Shown here: positions 36,758 through 49,239 of the stretch, piece after piece
Layout of the letters: the number at the start of each line of letters is the position of its first letter
Numbering within the stretch: position 1 is the stretch's first letter
Source: Poronia punctata
Lineage: Eukaryota; Ascomycota; Sordariomycetes; Xylariales; Xylariaceae
Assembly: GCA_022579005.1 (NCBI GenBank)
Contig: MU401510.1
Location: forward strand, 129,297 to 193,296
DNA: 64,000 nt
Direction: 5' to 3'
Notes under the pieces: model-generated
What the model was told of the DNA's origin: nothing
Seen by the model: only the letters and a program-made list of their open reading frames with translations
Databases searched by the model: none
Translations under genes and position numbers: made by a program

Positions 36758-37920
36758 TCAAAACCCATCAAGAGCCGGAAACACGGGCTTCGCCGGCCTC
36801 AACATCTTATTCACCTGAATCAACCCGGGCGCAGCCAACGTATTAGCAACCACGGCATCGGCATCCGCAAAGCCCGTAGCATTCGTCAGAGCAGCAATAC
36901 TCAACCCATACATGACATTCTCCGTAAACGGGAAAAGCGCCTCGAAGGTGAGCACACCCCCCTCACATCTCGGATTGACAATCGGTTCCGAAACAGGGTT
37001 CTGTAATCCCACCAGATACGTGACAAAAAGAGGCGTCCCCTCCCCGGGAGTATATGGAACCTTTGCCGAGAAGGTGAGATACATATCCCTAGCTTTGGCC
37101 GTCGTCAAGACATTCAACGCGGGGAAAACAGGGATGGGAATTTTCGAGACGTCAAATGGACAAGACACCACAAAAGACTGTAGAACAGACCAGGCGAATG
37201 CCGCGGTGCTGGTTGTCAGGAATGGTTTCTGCGACGGCATGCGGTTGAGGATGTAGCGGTAGAATCCGTCTTGTTCGCCTTCTTGTCCTATGACGGATGC
37301 GATGGCGCGCACGGGGCCGTAGTCGCCGTTTTGGGCAAAGGCTTGCGAGGCGTCTTGGAGGGTTCCCAACACCACGGCTGTGAGGAGCTCTGCTAGCTCG
37401 AGGGCCGAGACGAGGGATGTGCTGGGGAAGTTATATTTGCATGGGACTGGGACTACGGGGGCGTTGAAGGCGCGGAGGGCGCCTGTTGCTGTTGAGGCGT
37501 GGAGTTGTTCTTGCTAGTACCGTAATCATGTTAATAAGATGTTCAGTCAAGAAAGAAAGGGGGTCAAAATCTTACAGCTTTCACTGTCTTGAGAATCTCG
37601 AGAATCTCCCCCTCATTTCGGCTAGGCAGTTTATAGCGATACCCGGGGACGCGATTGGTGATGTTCTTGATGATCTCGTCGAAAAAGGCCACTTCGACGT
37701 TCTCGTTAAAGGCGATGAGTTGAAAGTTGACTATGCCTGCTGCACTTAGACGGGTGGGTGGTGGTGCGTTTGAGAGCTTGCCGCCGGCTTGTCGTTCGAT
37801 GGATAGGACGTCCTGTGGTTCGACACGGGGGACTATCTCTGCATGGGGGATGGCATTGGCAAAGGCTGTGGATAGTAAGCCTAGCACAGTCGCTAGACTG
37901 GTGAAATGACGGGTATGCAT
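36758..37920 (-). CDS. secreted ferritin-like protein, late sexual development protein LsdA family
   Basis: Two exons, 37920-37576 and 37513-36758, with a 62-bp intron (GTAAGA...TAG). The join reads LEILKTVKA+QEQLHAS, giving 366 residues. Residues 1-23 form a signal peptide (MHTRHFTSLATVLGLLSTAFANA). The ferritin-like four-helix fold shows as NFQLIAFNENVEVAFFDEII (66-84), ILEILKTVKAQEQLHA (107-122; E117 and H120 are candidate ligand residues), VVLGTLQDASQAFAQNGD and VIGQEGEQDGFYRYIL. The best match in memory is the LsdA / late sexual development family of Aspergillus and relatives, transcripts of which accumulate late in sexual development. Metal binding is plausible, enzymatic activity unknown. 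No GPI signal is seen. Confidence 0.85.
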
Positions 37921-38886
37921 GGTTGGAAGATATGATGTTGATGTCGAGTTGTTTAGAGCTGCGACTGTTTTGTCTGGATATCAGGCTGTTTCTAACCTAA
38001 ATCTAAACATTCAACTATCGAGGGAGGGAGAAAAAAGAGCCGGTACATTTCTAGTATTTGTACCCCTTCATTCTTTTCAGAATCATAATGTAGCCGTCAT
38101 TGAACCCGATGCGGATGATCAGTCCAAGGAACTACGTGGTATCCCAGGAGCAGTTCTCATTACTTGATAATGTATGCCGACGATGAATCAACACGGGTCG
38201 GAACATGACCGATCCGAATGTCGGTAGGGCATGAACAAAGGTTGTCACGGCACCGAATGCGGATTGCTTGCTAGCCGGAAATCGTGCCAACCCTAGCGTT
38301 GCCGTCTAGTCCCAGGGCAGCGCGGGCAACCTAGCGTGAGCTTGTTTCTGCTTATAAACACGACATGCCACACCGAAGTGGAGTTGGAAATAGCAAGACG
38401 CCGTCGATTTGCCAATCTGGGCCAATGTGATTGACGCGTCAACACGATGGTATGTTGTGGAAATTTACCTTCATTGCAAGTTAAACCCAGTCCGGTGGGG
38501 AGAGCATCGAGAAGTAAGGGGTAGAGTTCATAGCCCGGCTGTGGCGCCATCCATGAGACATGTCACACAAGAAATGAGCACGACATGACTATATTCCACG
38601 TAGCGTCTGTTGGAAAGGCTGTGCATCTCCGATAATCTTTGTCATAGTATATGATTCCGTGCTGGCTGCGAATACGACAATATTAACTTTCAACGTCCGG
38701 TTTTCTTGGTGGACGTACTCGTATGCTATTCCCGCTCACAAAATGGGAATAATAGCCAGTGCTTAGCAAGGTCGATGTCGATCGTCAATCATAAATATCA
38801 TAAACCGGCATATACTCCTTCCGTAAAATTCTGCCGTACAGACATGCGCGTATGACCAAGTAGGTAGAGGGAAAGCTTTGTCGTCA
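37921..38886. other. intergenic, 0.97 kb
   Basis: Promoter side of the LsdA-like gene and 3' flank of the PLP enzyme gene. Only chance ORFs are present. Confidence 0.45.
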
Positions 38887-40262
38887 CTACGACTGGGAAT
38901 TCTCATCTCCCCCACTCTCCCTATTCTTGACTCTATTGCAGAGCTCAAGAAGCATATGGCCTGCCCATTCAAAGTCTTCAAGATCGAGATAGACCTGTGC
39001 GCTCAATCTAGCCCAAACTTTACCTCCGTCGACAAGCAGGGGAACAAAGGTCTTGTACTCCTGCATCATTGTCCTGTTCATCCAATCCTGGACTTGAGTA
39101 GAGGCTAGACTGGCTTCGATTGGTAGAGGAACATTGGTCATTGCGCATCTTGATAGCGTCTTGGACTGGTTGTCCAACACCTCTGTGCCTAGTATCTTGG
39201 CCACCAACTTTCCCCCTTCCCGTGCCAAGTTTTCGATGTACTGCATTATTTCATCCTCGCCACCAAGTACTCGCCGTCGCCATTCGAGGGCGTACTTCAC
39301 AGTGGCAAACGCGCTATTATCGAGAGTGCCGAGAAACTCAAATTTCTGAACGAAAGCCGGCTTCGATGAGGGCGGCAGCGGATTGGGTCGCGAACCAGAT
39401 TTGGGTACGTAGCCGTGCGAGGTCGGCATCGTCACAGTGATCAAGTGCTGATTCCGCAAGGGGACGTAGAGGAAGGCGCAAGTGCGGGGTACAAAGAGCC
39501 ATTTGTGGCAGTTGGAGACAAAGAAGTCTGGGTCAAGCGCCCCGATGTCGATAGGGATCATGCCCACACCCTGAGCACCGTCCACCAGACTGAGAACGCC
39601 CGAGTCCCGGCATGCCTTTGTCATGGCCTCGTAGGGAAATCGGACGCCGGGACGACTAGACACGGTATCAAACAGACAGAGTTTGACTCGTTTGCCTTCC
39701 CGCTTACTATCGTCTAGTGCGACATGAAAGGCCCGTAGGATCTCTTCATCTTCGCACGGATAGTAGAGGGGAACCATACGTGATGATAGCTTGCCGAATC
39801 CAGAGTCGACGAGGTAATCGATCGCCTTGCCGCACCCTGGATAAATACTGCTAAAGTAGAGGATCTCGTCCTTTGCATCGTCCGCCCATGTCAGATTGTG
39901 AAGGACTGTGCCGATGGCCGTTGTAGCATTCGGAACAAATACTACAGTGTCGGTCGGGGCGTTGATCAACTTTTCCATGGCAGCCCTGCACTCGTCTAGG
40001 ATGATGGGGTATTCATATCTGATATACCGATCAGGCGCATTTTCGGAGAGCCGCTGATGATGTCTCCTATGTTCTCTAACCTCACGTGGTGCCGTGCCGA
40101 ACGACCCTGGCATGCGTACATTAACATCCTCACGCGGCGAACCTCGGCGGAGATCTTACCATGGTTGAGATTCCGATAATCGGCGTCAAATTCAAAGTGT
40201 TGACGCAACCCCTTTCCAAAAGTTGATATAGTCTTGCCTTCCATGGTTACGATAGGGGCCAT
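38887..40262 (-). CDS. class-V aminotransferase fold PLP enzyme (Egt2 / isopenicillin-N-epimerase-like)
   Basis: Two exons, 40262-40160 and 40106-38887, intron 53 bp (GTAAGA...CAG), 440 residues. The intron interrupts NHG, and joining restores LNHGSFGTAPREVREHRR, the N-terminal signature of the family. Further motifs: VPNATTAIGTVLHNL near 92-106, FDTVSSRPGVRFP, SLVDGAQGVG with Asp210 that pairs with the pyridine nitrogen, and SNCHKWLF with PLP-lysine Lys236. This subfamily includes hercynylcysteine sulfoxide lyase Egt2 of ergothioneine synthesis and CefD-like isopenicillin-N epimerases; sequence by eye cannot separate them. No organelle signal; likely cytosolic. It is the last of four consecutive minus-strand accessory genes. 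Confidence 0.85.
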
Positions 40263-40533
40263 CTGCCGAGATGTTTCTGTGAAGGCGAATATTCGGATTT
40301 GCCCTTGAATCGGAGAAGTAGACAGTCAAGTATATCAACCGGTATGATTATCCGTCAAGATACTTGTTCATCAGAAAGATGTCCCAGTTATGACTTTAGA
40401 TTATCGCGGCGGAACCCCTGTAGCTTTTCTGGCAGCCACGTCGTCTGGTTCTCAGGCGATTAGACGACAGCAGGGTCGGTATATAGCCCAGCTATTATCC
40501 AGGATTGCAAAAAGATATAAAGTACAAAAACTC

Positions 40534-40641
40534 CCGGTCGTTTCTAACTTGGCGTAAATGAAGAGAGCATTGTATAATATAGCTAGATACCGTCATTATC
40601 AAGGTCTTGTAGATTGAAGGGCGTATAAGTGGAAATGTACA
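40534..40641 (+). repeat. diverged direct repeat, copy 1
   Basis: Starts CCGGTCGTTTCTAACTTGG and ends GTGGAAATGTAC. Recognisably similar to 40755-40863, best in the final ~58 bp (TTGAAGGGCGTA...GTGGAAATGTAC). Confidence 0.6.
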
Positions 40642-40754
40642 TGACTTACTCATCGGGCGCCGAGACGGCGGCATGATCGTCACGCGGCCAAGCTGTCGTG
40701 ACTCGTCTATGTGTGGGCTGAGGGCTGGTGGGAGGATACCAAGGACAAAGTTAT

Positions 40755-40863
40755 CCGGCCGTTTGTAACCTAGCTCAAAACATGGTGGAAAGACTTGTAA
40801 AAGGGTAGTATGCCATCATTATGGAGGCTTTGTAGTTTGAAGGGCGTACAGGTGGAAATGTAC
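40755..40863 (+). repeat. diverged direct repeat, copy 2
   Basis: Second copy of 40534-40641, 221 bp downstream in the same orientation. Differences are transitions and transversions plus small indels, so it is an old duplication. Confidence 0.6.
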
Positions 40864-42370
40864 GCTGGTAGATGCATAGACCATCGCTTGCAAAAAGTTG
40901 ACGTCCGATGTCAAAGTGAATTCCATGTACATTTACACTCGAACCCATCGTTTCACCATATGCACGATAAAGTCGCCACTGCCGATGGTTTCCGAATGGA
41001 AGGAGCCGCCAAGAAAACTGAAAGGGGACTGGGAGCTGTGGCAAAGTATGTGGCTAGTGTACTGTACTTTTCGTTGTGGTGGCAGCTTTTGCGGTTATGA
41101 ACCAAAGCCACCCACCTACGTACGTGACCAATTTGGGAGAATAAATACCTAGTCTGGAGGCCCTTTTCGCATCAATACCTACTGTGGTCGGCTATCAAAT
41201 TCCCTGGCTTATAGATACGAATACATGTCAGGAGAAGCTGATGTCTGGCTCTAAAACGCGTGCAAGCATTCTAACCTAGTCGGCACCGATTTCCTGTTGA
41301 TGAAGGTAGGTAAGCGATTGATACGGCGCACGTAATTATCGCAAACACAAAGTCTAAAAATAATAAAAACAATATACGCGAGTTAAACAACAATTATGAT
41401 AAAAGAGAGACCTACAAAAAACGGGCTATCTCCATCGACCGGGGCCTACAAGTACGAGGATGGTTCTACTTGATTGTCGCAGAGACTCACATCTATCATT
41501 TGAGGGACTTGTATAAATTATTTATCGAAGATTCGGCCCGTCCTAATAAAGGTAATCAGAACTGCGCGGACGGGCACGATAGTTTGGCGACATCAAACGC
41601 AATCGGGTCCAAGTTTCCCAGCCCAATAGTTACTTACGTATAAGGCTAGAAAGAGATGAGCGATTCGTGGAAGAAAGACAAAAGAAATCAAGGTGGCTTC
41701 TTGGCGTCCATAACTCTTACCTCGACGCCCGACCTTTGTCATCACGGTGGATAGAATCCCCCCTCCAACAATTAACAGCATTAGCTCTTTCGCCTTTCGC
41801 CCAGAGAAAGCAAGGCATTTAGGCATTTAGGCGGGATGAGAGAATATTCGATTTAACACCCAATGGGGGAGGAGGACCCTTGATCGACACCCGCGGTACC
41901 AATAAGGTTAATTCAAAGGGAAAACGGCCCGGAACCAATCTCCGCTTCTCTCGACGCGGTACAATGCGACATACCCAAGGTTAAGAATATGCAGTACGAG
42001 TATGCCTCGGTCGTTTTCGTCATGACGGATGCGGAATTTTCGTCTCCCCCCTTTGTTGCTGGAGAAAAAAGTCTACGATGCAACACGCAATGCTCCGAGC
42101 ATTTGCCGAGCGGCGACCTAGAAAGAAAATGACCACTAATCTACCAGTCCAACCTAAATCACCGGGAGTGCGGGCAGGGGTGACGGCTCGCAATGTGTCT
42201 TGGTCTTCCGCAGGTTGCCCTATCGGGTCGAGTTGCGGGCAAAACATCAATAAACTGCGTCGCCGAGACGAATAAAGTAGCGGCTCTCCGTGACGCCAGC
42301 ATATTAGCTGTGGGCCTTTTCCAACATTCTCCAAGATGTGGTCCCGATGTCCAACAGCCGGACGGAATGA

Positions 42371-42376
42371 TATAAG
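42371..42376 (+). promoter_or_regulatory. candidate TATA box of the beta-glucosidase gene
   Basis: TATAAG 86 bp upstream of the ATG at 42457. Only position and sequence support it. Confidence 0.35.
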
Positions 42377-42456
42377 ATGGGGAGGGAGACTCTTCTCTCG
42401 CCCTGGTCCTTGATGTTGGGAGGAAGATTAGCGAAACGTTGCTTACACGGTTCATC

Positions 42457-44803
42457 ATGAGATTCCAGACTATCGCTACGGCTCTGTCCGCCGCTTCGGC
42501 GGTGACGGCTGCCCCTGCTGGAGGAAAAAAGGTGTCGGCTAGAGCCGATAGCCTAGACTGGGATGCCGCGTACACGAAAGCCGAGGCTGCCTTGGACAAG
42601 CTCTCGCTCGAAGAAAAGGTCGACGTCGTCACCGGTGTTGGCTGGGGCAATGGACCTTGCGTTGGTAACACACCGGCCGTCAGCTCCATCAACTATCCGT
42701 CCCTGTGCCTCCAGGATGGCCCTCTCGGTGTCCGATATGCCAGCGGTGTTAACGCCTTCACCCCCGGTATCCAGGCCGCCTCTACCTGGGATCGGAAGCT
42801 GATCCGGGAGCGAGGAGAGTTCATCGGCGAGGAATTCAAAGGAACTGGTGTCCACGTCATGCTCGGACCCGTGTCCGGACCACTGGGCAAGAACCCCAAG
42901 GGCGGGCGTAACTGGGAAGGTTTCGGAGCCGACCCCTATCTGCAGGGTATCTCCATGGCCGAGACCATTGAGGGTATCCAGAGTGTTGGTGTGCAGGCCA
43001 ACGCCAAACATTACATCCTCAACGAACAGGAACTCAACCGAGAGACTATGAGCAGCAGCGTGGATGATCGCACGATGCACGAACTATACCTGTGGCCATT
43101 TGCCGATGCCGTCCACGCCAATGTTGTTTCGGCCATGTGCTCGTACAACAAGATCAACGTGAGTGAACCAGCCTTTTTAGAAAATAAAGAAGAAAGCCTA
43201 TCGATGGTTTACTGACTGGTTTCTTTAGGGAACATGGGCTTGCGAGAACGAGGGAACGCTAAACAATCTCCTCAAGGAGGAGCTTGGCTTCAAGGGCTAC
43301 ATCATGACCGATTGGAACGCACACCACACCACGGCCGAATCAGCCAACACTGGTTTGGACATGTCCATGCCTGGCACTGACTTCAACGGTGACAACGAGC
43401 TATGGGGTCCCAAATTGGTCTCGGCTGTCCAGGGTGGAGAAGTCGATGAGTCCCGCGTTGACGACATGGTCGTTCGCATTCTCGCAGCATGGTACATACT
43501 CGGACAGGACGAGGGATATCCCGAGACCAACCTGAACGCCAATGTCCAGGGCGACCACAAGACCAACATTCGCGCCGTTGCACGTGACGGCATCGTTCTG
43601 CTCAAGAACGAGGATGGCATCCTTCCCTTGAGCAAGCCCTCCAAGATCGGCCTCGTCGGCTCAGCTGCTGTTCAAGACCCGCAAGGCATCAACTCGTGCG
43701 AAGACCACGCCTGCAACCAAGGCGCTCTGGGCATGGGCTGGGGTTCCGGTACCGCTTCGTACCCTTATGTCGTCGCTCCCGCCGACGCCATCAAGGACCG
43801 CGCCCAGCAGGACGGCTCCGAGGTGTCCCTTTCGGCATCGGACAACACCGGAGACGTCAGTTCGGCTGTGAATGGCGCTGATGTCGCCATCGTCTTCATC
43901 ACCTCTGACAGCGGCGAGGGTTATCTCACCGTAGAAGACAATGCTGGCGATAGGCAGAACCTTGACCCGTGGCACAACGGCAATGACCTCGTCAAGGCCG
44001 TGGCTGCCATCAACGAGAACGTCATCGTTGTCGTCCACTCCGTCGGTCCCGTCATCCTCGAGGAAGTCCTAGCTCAGGAGAACGTCAAGGCTATCGTCTG
44101 GGCCGGTCTCCCGTCGCAGGAGAACGGAAATGCTCTTGTCGATGTCTTGTACGGTGATGTGTCGCCCTCGGGCAAGCTCCCGTACACCATTGCCAAGGAC
44201 GAGAGTGATTACGGCACCAGCATTTCGAGCGGCGACGACGACTTTTCCGAGGGTCTATTCATCGATTACCGCCACTTTGACAAGAACGATATCGAGCCCA
44301 GATATGAATTCGGTTACGGTTTGTGTAAGTGTTTTATCTTTCCCTTTATACGTATATCCATCTTTTAAGCAAGATTCGGCCGTGTTGACATGTCAATAGC
44401 TTACACCAACTTCACCTACTCCAACATCTTTGTCGACGGCAAGCCCAGCTCCGGCCCAGCAACCGGCGACGTCATCCCCGGCGGTCGCGAAGATCTCTGG
44501 GACACGGCCGTGACCGTGACCGTGACAGTCGCCAACACGGGTGGCGTCGACGGAGCCGAAGTTGCCCAGCTATACGTCGAGTACCCTTCGTCAGCCGGCG
44601 CTCCTCCCAAACAACTCCGCGGATTCGAGAAGATTGCTCTAGACGCAGATGCCGAGGATAACGTGACGTTTACCGTCCTGCGTCGCGATCTGAGTGTTTG
44701 GGATACTACTGCCCAGAACTGGGTCGTTCCCGAGGGTGAATTCACTTTCCATGTTGGATCTAGCAGTAGGGATATCCGCCAGACTGGTACCTTGACTATT
44801 TAA
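42457..44803 (+). CDS. secreted GH3 beta-glucosidase (Cel3A/BGL1 type)
   Basis: Three exons, 42457-43158, 43229-44324 and 44400-44803; introns 70 and 75 bp; 733 residues. The first ATG of the frame is MRFQTIATALSAASAVTAAP, a signal peptide ending near residue 19. GH3 N-domain: LCLQDGPLGVRY, KNPKGGRNWEGFGADPYL and KHYILNEQE. Exon 2 opens with GTWACENEG and reaches the nucleophile in GYIMTDW (Asp262). The C-domain has SGEGY with probable acid/base Glu464. An FnIII-like domain follows (AVTVTVTVANTGGVDGAEVAQLYV), ending in ...GTLTI. Size and motif order match Trichoderma Cel3A, so it should release glucose from cellobiose outside the cell. Complete and apparently functional. Confidence 0.95.
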
Positions 44804-45401
44804 GGAAGAAAAGTAAAGGAAAGGGAGATGAAAAAAAAAATTGGTATATAGTAGATGCCGATCTGAAGTGGGATGGATCATGTATATAGGAACGAACATA
44901 TGCGTGTAGTATATTATATAGAGGATAAACAAACAATGTCGAAAGGAAGATAAAGTTTCTCTTGACTGCCTACCTAATGTGTGACGTTTGTTGCGTGTTA
45001 GAATTCAACTTTGGCAAGGTATTTCTTCAGTCAGACACTCTAACACTTTAAAGTTTGGAGTGTAAATGAATAAGAAAGAAAGTCGTCAATTACTAAATTC
45101 GTAAAACGAATCATAAATAGAAGAAATCAACGCTTGGTATCGTGTCGCAGCTAGCCAGTCAGCCAGTCAGCCAGTAAGTCTGTCTGTCTGTCTGTCCGTC
45201 TGTCCGTCCATACCCATGATAGTATCTTTACCATACCATCTCATAATATGCCATAAACCTCATAGTTCCCTCCTTTCTTCCCCTCCTCCCTCTCATGTCC
45301 TGCCATCCCCCCCCCTCCCCCCTTTTTCCATCCAGCGAAATATATACATGTAGGTAAGTAGCCATGATGTACCTACCTCTCATCTCACCCCATCCCCCCG
45401 A
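44804..45401. other. convergent 3' region with simple repeats
   Basis: About 600 bp between two facing stop codons. It holds a CAGT/GTCT microsatellite (45151-45208) and C/T-rich runs. No gene is seen. Confidence 0.5.
45151..45208 (+). repeat. (CAGC/CAGT) and (GTCT)n microsatellite
   Basis: Three CAGCCAGT-like units followed by seven GTCT/GTCC units. Confidence 0.85.
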
Positions 45402-46933
45402 CTAACCCCGTAAACCCGAAGAAGAAGAAGAAGAAGAAGCAGCAGCAGGACCCATGATCCCCAAAGCCCTACAATCAGCCGGTTCCCTAAGATGTTTCAG
45501 ATGGACGGAAACCTTGACGCTCGTGCCGTCGATCCGATAAGATTCCATCTTGAGTCCAAAGGAAATGATCTTCCAATCACCCCAGTAGACGTATCTTTTC
45601 TCTTGTTCTTTGTCGGTGGCGGTAGTGGTAGTGGGAGTAGTGGGAGTAGTGGTAGGTTTGGTAGTGGTGGTGGTAGAGGTGGTGAGAAGTCGATGAGGAA
45701 GAGGGATTTCCGGATCTTCTTCTTTGATTACGAAGAGTGAATCTTCTTCTTCTTCCTCTTCTTCTTGTACTTCCTGTCTTTCCTTTTCTTTTTCTTGCCG
45801 CTTATCCTTTTCCTTATCTTTCTTACCCTCATTTCCTTTTCCTTTTCCTTTTCCTTTTCCTCCCTCTTGACTGTTGTTGTTGTTGTTGTTGTTGTTGCTG
45901 CTGCCGTTGCTATTATTGTGTGATGTCGAAGTAGTAGTAGTAGTAGTCGTAACCACTTCGAAATCCGGCCAAGCAGTAACCCGTCTAATAACCTCTTCGG
46001 CACATTCACTTTCCTCCATCTTCACATCTTTATCCTTATCCATACCTCCTCCTCCTCCTCCTCCTCCTCCTCCTCCTCCTTCCCTATCCCTTCCCCCATT
46101 TCCCGTGCCAGACGGAACGGCAAAAGCCTCGGGATGTTCATGAACCATGGAATACAAACAATCGGCAGTAGCATCTTTCAACGTCTGGAAAACCCTCAGA
46201 TCCTCCACTTGTTCACCCACTGTTCGGACCATGACGAATATCACCCTCGGGGAATGTTTTTTCGCGGAGAAGTTGATTTCGTTTTGGCGAAGGGCTAGGA
46301 GTAAGGCTTTGGGGTAATGGAGGTGCGGGATGGGCGTGCTCTTGTAGGCGAGGGTGCGCGTGGATTGGAGGAAGATTCGCCGGGTGAGGATGGGGGGGTT
46401 TATTGCGAGGGGGGGACTGGTTATGTTGTTGTTAGTATAAAGGAGTTTTAAGGGAAGGGAAGGGAAGGGAAGGGAAGGGAAGGGAGAGGAAGGCTTACGA
46501 TTGTACTTGTTCCCGTTCAATAGGGATCAGAAACTCGCGACGGGGAAGTTGAGGTTCGGACTCTTCTTGGTTGGGTGGTGCTGGGGTGGCTTTTTTCGCT
46601 GCTTCTTCGACTATGTAGGTAGGTAGGGTTGGTTTTCTGTTAGTATGGGTTGGGTGGGTAGGTACCTAGGTATATGCGGTATACAACATAGAAGACATGA
46701 AATGAGAAATCACATGGAAATAAATAAACCTTGGGAGATAATAGGAATGAAGAATGAGACTTACCTCTCCGCTTCTTAAAAGCTCGCATGCCAACCATCT
46801 GAGGCTCATATTCACCTCGGATGAGACGATCGCGAAGACTCACTTTCCGTCGGTGAATCTCTCGTTTGTTCTCATCTTTCTTGCCGGTTTCTTTACTGCC
46901 GAGTAGGGGTGGAGGGGCATCGGTGGTTTCCAT
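45402..46933 (-). CDS. unknown protein with low-complexity acidic and Thr/Asn tracts
   Basis: Three exons, 46933-46765, 46610-46499 and 46416-45402, introns 154 and 82 bp, all GT-AG and frame-consistent; 431 residues. I do not recognise the family. The N-terminal half looks like a folded conserved region: KVSLRDRLIRGEYEPQMVG, PRREFLIPIEREQV, RRIFLQSTRTLAYKSTPIPH, FSAKKHSPRVIFVMVRTVG, LKDATADCLYSMVHEHPEAF. A variable middle follows: G12, T8, N9, alternating Gly-Lys, Lys/Glu-rich and E8 tracts. It ends with YVYWGDWKIISFGLKMESYRIDG, which again looks ordered, and a Ser7 tail. The tracts are all microsatellite-encoded. No signal peptide or TM. Nuclear location is possible given the basic stretches. 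Confidence 0.65.
46451..46486 (+). repeat. (GGGAA)n microsatellite in an intron
   Basis: Seven AGGGA/GGGAA units within the second intron of the unknown gene (polypyrimidine on its coding strand). Confidence 0.9.
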
Positions 46934-48980
46934 GTTGTTGTTGTTATTGTTCTATGAATGTGTTGGATTAAATTGTGTTGATGAGGTGAGAGGGTTGGCC
47001 AAGTAGATCGAGAAGGAAGTACTTACTGGTGATGAATCGTTGCAGGTGAGATGCTTAATATTGCATTGCTTCAATAGCTAAGGTAGGTAGGTGAGAACCG
47101 AAGCAGAAATGATGAGATGGCTGGAGTTGAAGAAAAGGTTAGAAGTAGGAGGTTGTATAAAAAATGAGGGTGTATGTTTGAAGGATTGGTGAGGTAGAAG
47201 AAGAGAGTAGAAAAGGAAAGGTATGGGAACAATGTTGAGATTGAGAGATTTGGGTAGGAGAGAAGACAAGGTGAAAAGCAGGTACATACACGAAAGACGT
47301 CGAGGTAGAGGATGTAGGTGGAAAGGAAAGGAAATACGTCAAGGTACATACCTACGTACAAGCTGGGGAAATGAGATGTAAACTTACTAGAGTGCAACTT
47401 GAGAACAATCTATGAATTTTCGGTCTCCCTTTAAGCAGTATATCAAGTAATGTGGCCACTCTGTTAATAAGCCCGGTTGATGATGTTGGTGGTAACAGTG
47501 GTGAGGTAATGATTGTGATGGTACAGATGACAACAGCGTAGGTGTGTCTGTGTATTCACAGTATTTAAGTAGCTTGTAGGTACAAATCCAGGTATAGATA
47601 TGAGATGAAAGACAATTGTAGATATCACTTGTTAAGCGTTAGAAGAAGAGGAAAATGACAATAAATAAGAAGAGGGTCAACAAAAGGTAAAATGCGTCTA
47701 GACATAAGGTGTAGCTAATATTATCTACTTTATAGGTAAAGGTAGCTACGTCTTAAATTTTACTACTGTTATGCTCTTACAACAGAAGTTAATCATTAAT
47801 AAACCATCAGTTTTATTGTAAAGTTTATCCTAGTTCTCCTGCTTTCTAACATACTTTTCTAACTCCAAATAAGCTATTCTTGTATCCTGTAAAACAAACC
47901 ACCTTTCTCCTTTGATCCCCTTCTATTGTTCCTATCGGCCCTACTAGGCAAGACTATCCTTTCCTTCAATAACAATTCTACCTTGCTAAGACCACATCAG
48001 CAGATACCCAGCCATATCTTGGGCGCCCCTTGCAATTGACGGTTTTGGCTTTGGTTTCGCTTTGCTAGTAAGTCGAGTTGGACTTGGTAAAAGACCGGTT
48101 TATGTTTGTCGAAGACATTAATAGTGTGTCTACTTGCTGGAAAACCAGTGGTCTAAGAATGCTAGGAAAGCCACCGCCGCGTTCATCTTTGCTCTCGTCA
48201 GGGTCGGCCCCGGTACAACTTTTGCGGTTCTTGCAAAAGGCAGCGGTAGTCCCCCCGCGCCGCCAACCGGAATTGCATCCGGGGTAGATCCCTCGGTATG
48301 CTAAAGAAGCTGTCTGCTGTCGTGTTATCCAAGACGAGGGCAAACACCGGCCAAGGACAATGGACAGAGTCCACCTTGGGCCGCGCGACCCCGAGGATCT
48401 TCTCGCACATCTTATACACACTGCCATGGTTTTATATGGCAGGGTGAAATGAAAGCCCAGCAGTGGCGCAAGGATAAGTGAGGGTTGGTCGTTAGGGGCT
48501 TAAGAATATCAGATCTTCTCCCAAGTATTCTTGATGTTGATATCTTCGCAGCAGAGACACCACCCACCCATACATACACACGCATGTTGTTGCGCATGCA
48601 TGTTTCTCTCAGTGTAGATGAGAGAGAGAGAACACAGAGAAACAATGCTGGACAGGACAATTTGCCGCCCCGTCCTTCTCCTCGATCCGTCTCAATGGGC
48701 CAAATGACCCCAGAGACGTACGTCCACACGCGTGTTGTCACGCATGGACTTGGTCGGCTGGGCTTTTTGAGGTAGGCAATAGATCACATTGCCGGCGGAC
48801 AATTCCTTATCTACTTTGCCGTCCCTTTTCGCGGTCGATAGGTTGGAAGACTTGGTGGGGCTGGCTCTCAGGGGTTATGTGAGAGACCACCGACAGACAC
48901 AGGACAATTTCTTTTTCTCGTAGTTTTCTCTGTCCCCTATTCTCGGTCGATGGATTGATTGGAAGCAAGCAGTTGGTATA
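46934..48980. other. intergenic, gene-poor
   Basis: About 2 kb upstream of the unknown gene. Purine/pyrimidine-asymmetric stretches (47090-47400) give long chance ORFs of low complexity. Nothing is supported as a gene. Confidence 0.4.
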
Positions 48981-49239
48981 ATTGTCGTTCTGCTGCCTCC
49001 CCCCCACAGGGTCCACCACGGGTAGTCCTAATATTTTGAGAGAAAAAAGTCAGATAAATAAAGAACGGGCGGCTTTGATGTTTCTGTTTGGGAGAAGAGG
49101 TTATTTTACCTTGCCCTTTTCTTTGGGAAGAGACGGAACTTCGTCATCGGGGTGTGCAAATGGGTTTGTCTGTCTCTGTGGTCTCCTTCCTTCGGCGACA
49201 AGAGAGTCAAGTCTACCTGCAACCAAGAAGCTAGGATTT

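Larger units (their letters stand above)
40263..42456. other. intergenic, 2.2 kb
   Basis: Divergent promoter region between the PLP enzyme (minus) and the beta-glucosidase (plus). It contains a diverged duplication of about 110 bp (40534-40641 and 40755-40863). No protein-coding gene is convincing. Confidence 0.45.

Noticed and set aside
47071..47397. Minus-strand Ser/Phe/Leu-rich ORFs in three frames
   Set aside because: All come from one purine-rich/pyrimidine-rich stretch; no splice partner, start context or family match.
48065..48427. Possible small Cys-containing protein on the minus strand
   Set aside because: No signal peptide, overlapping frames equally open, and no recognised domain; not strong enough to list.
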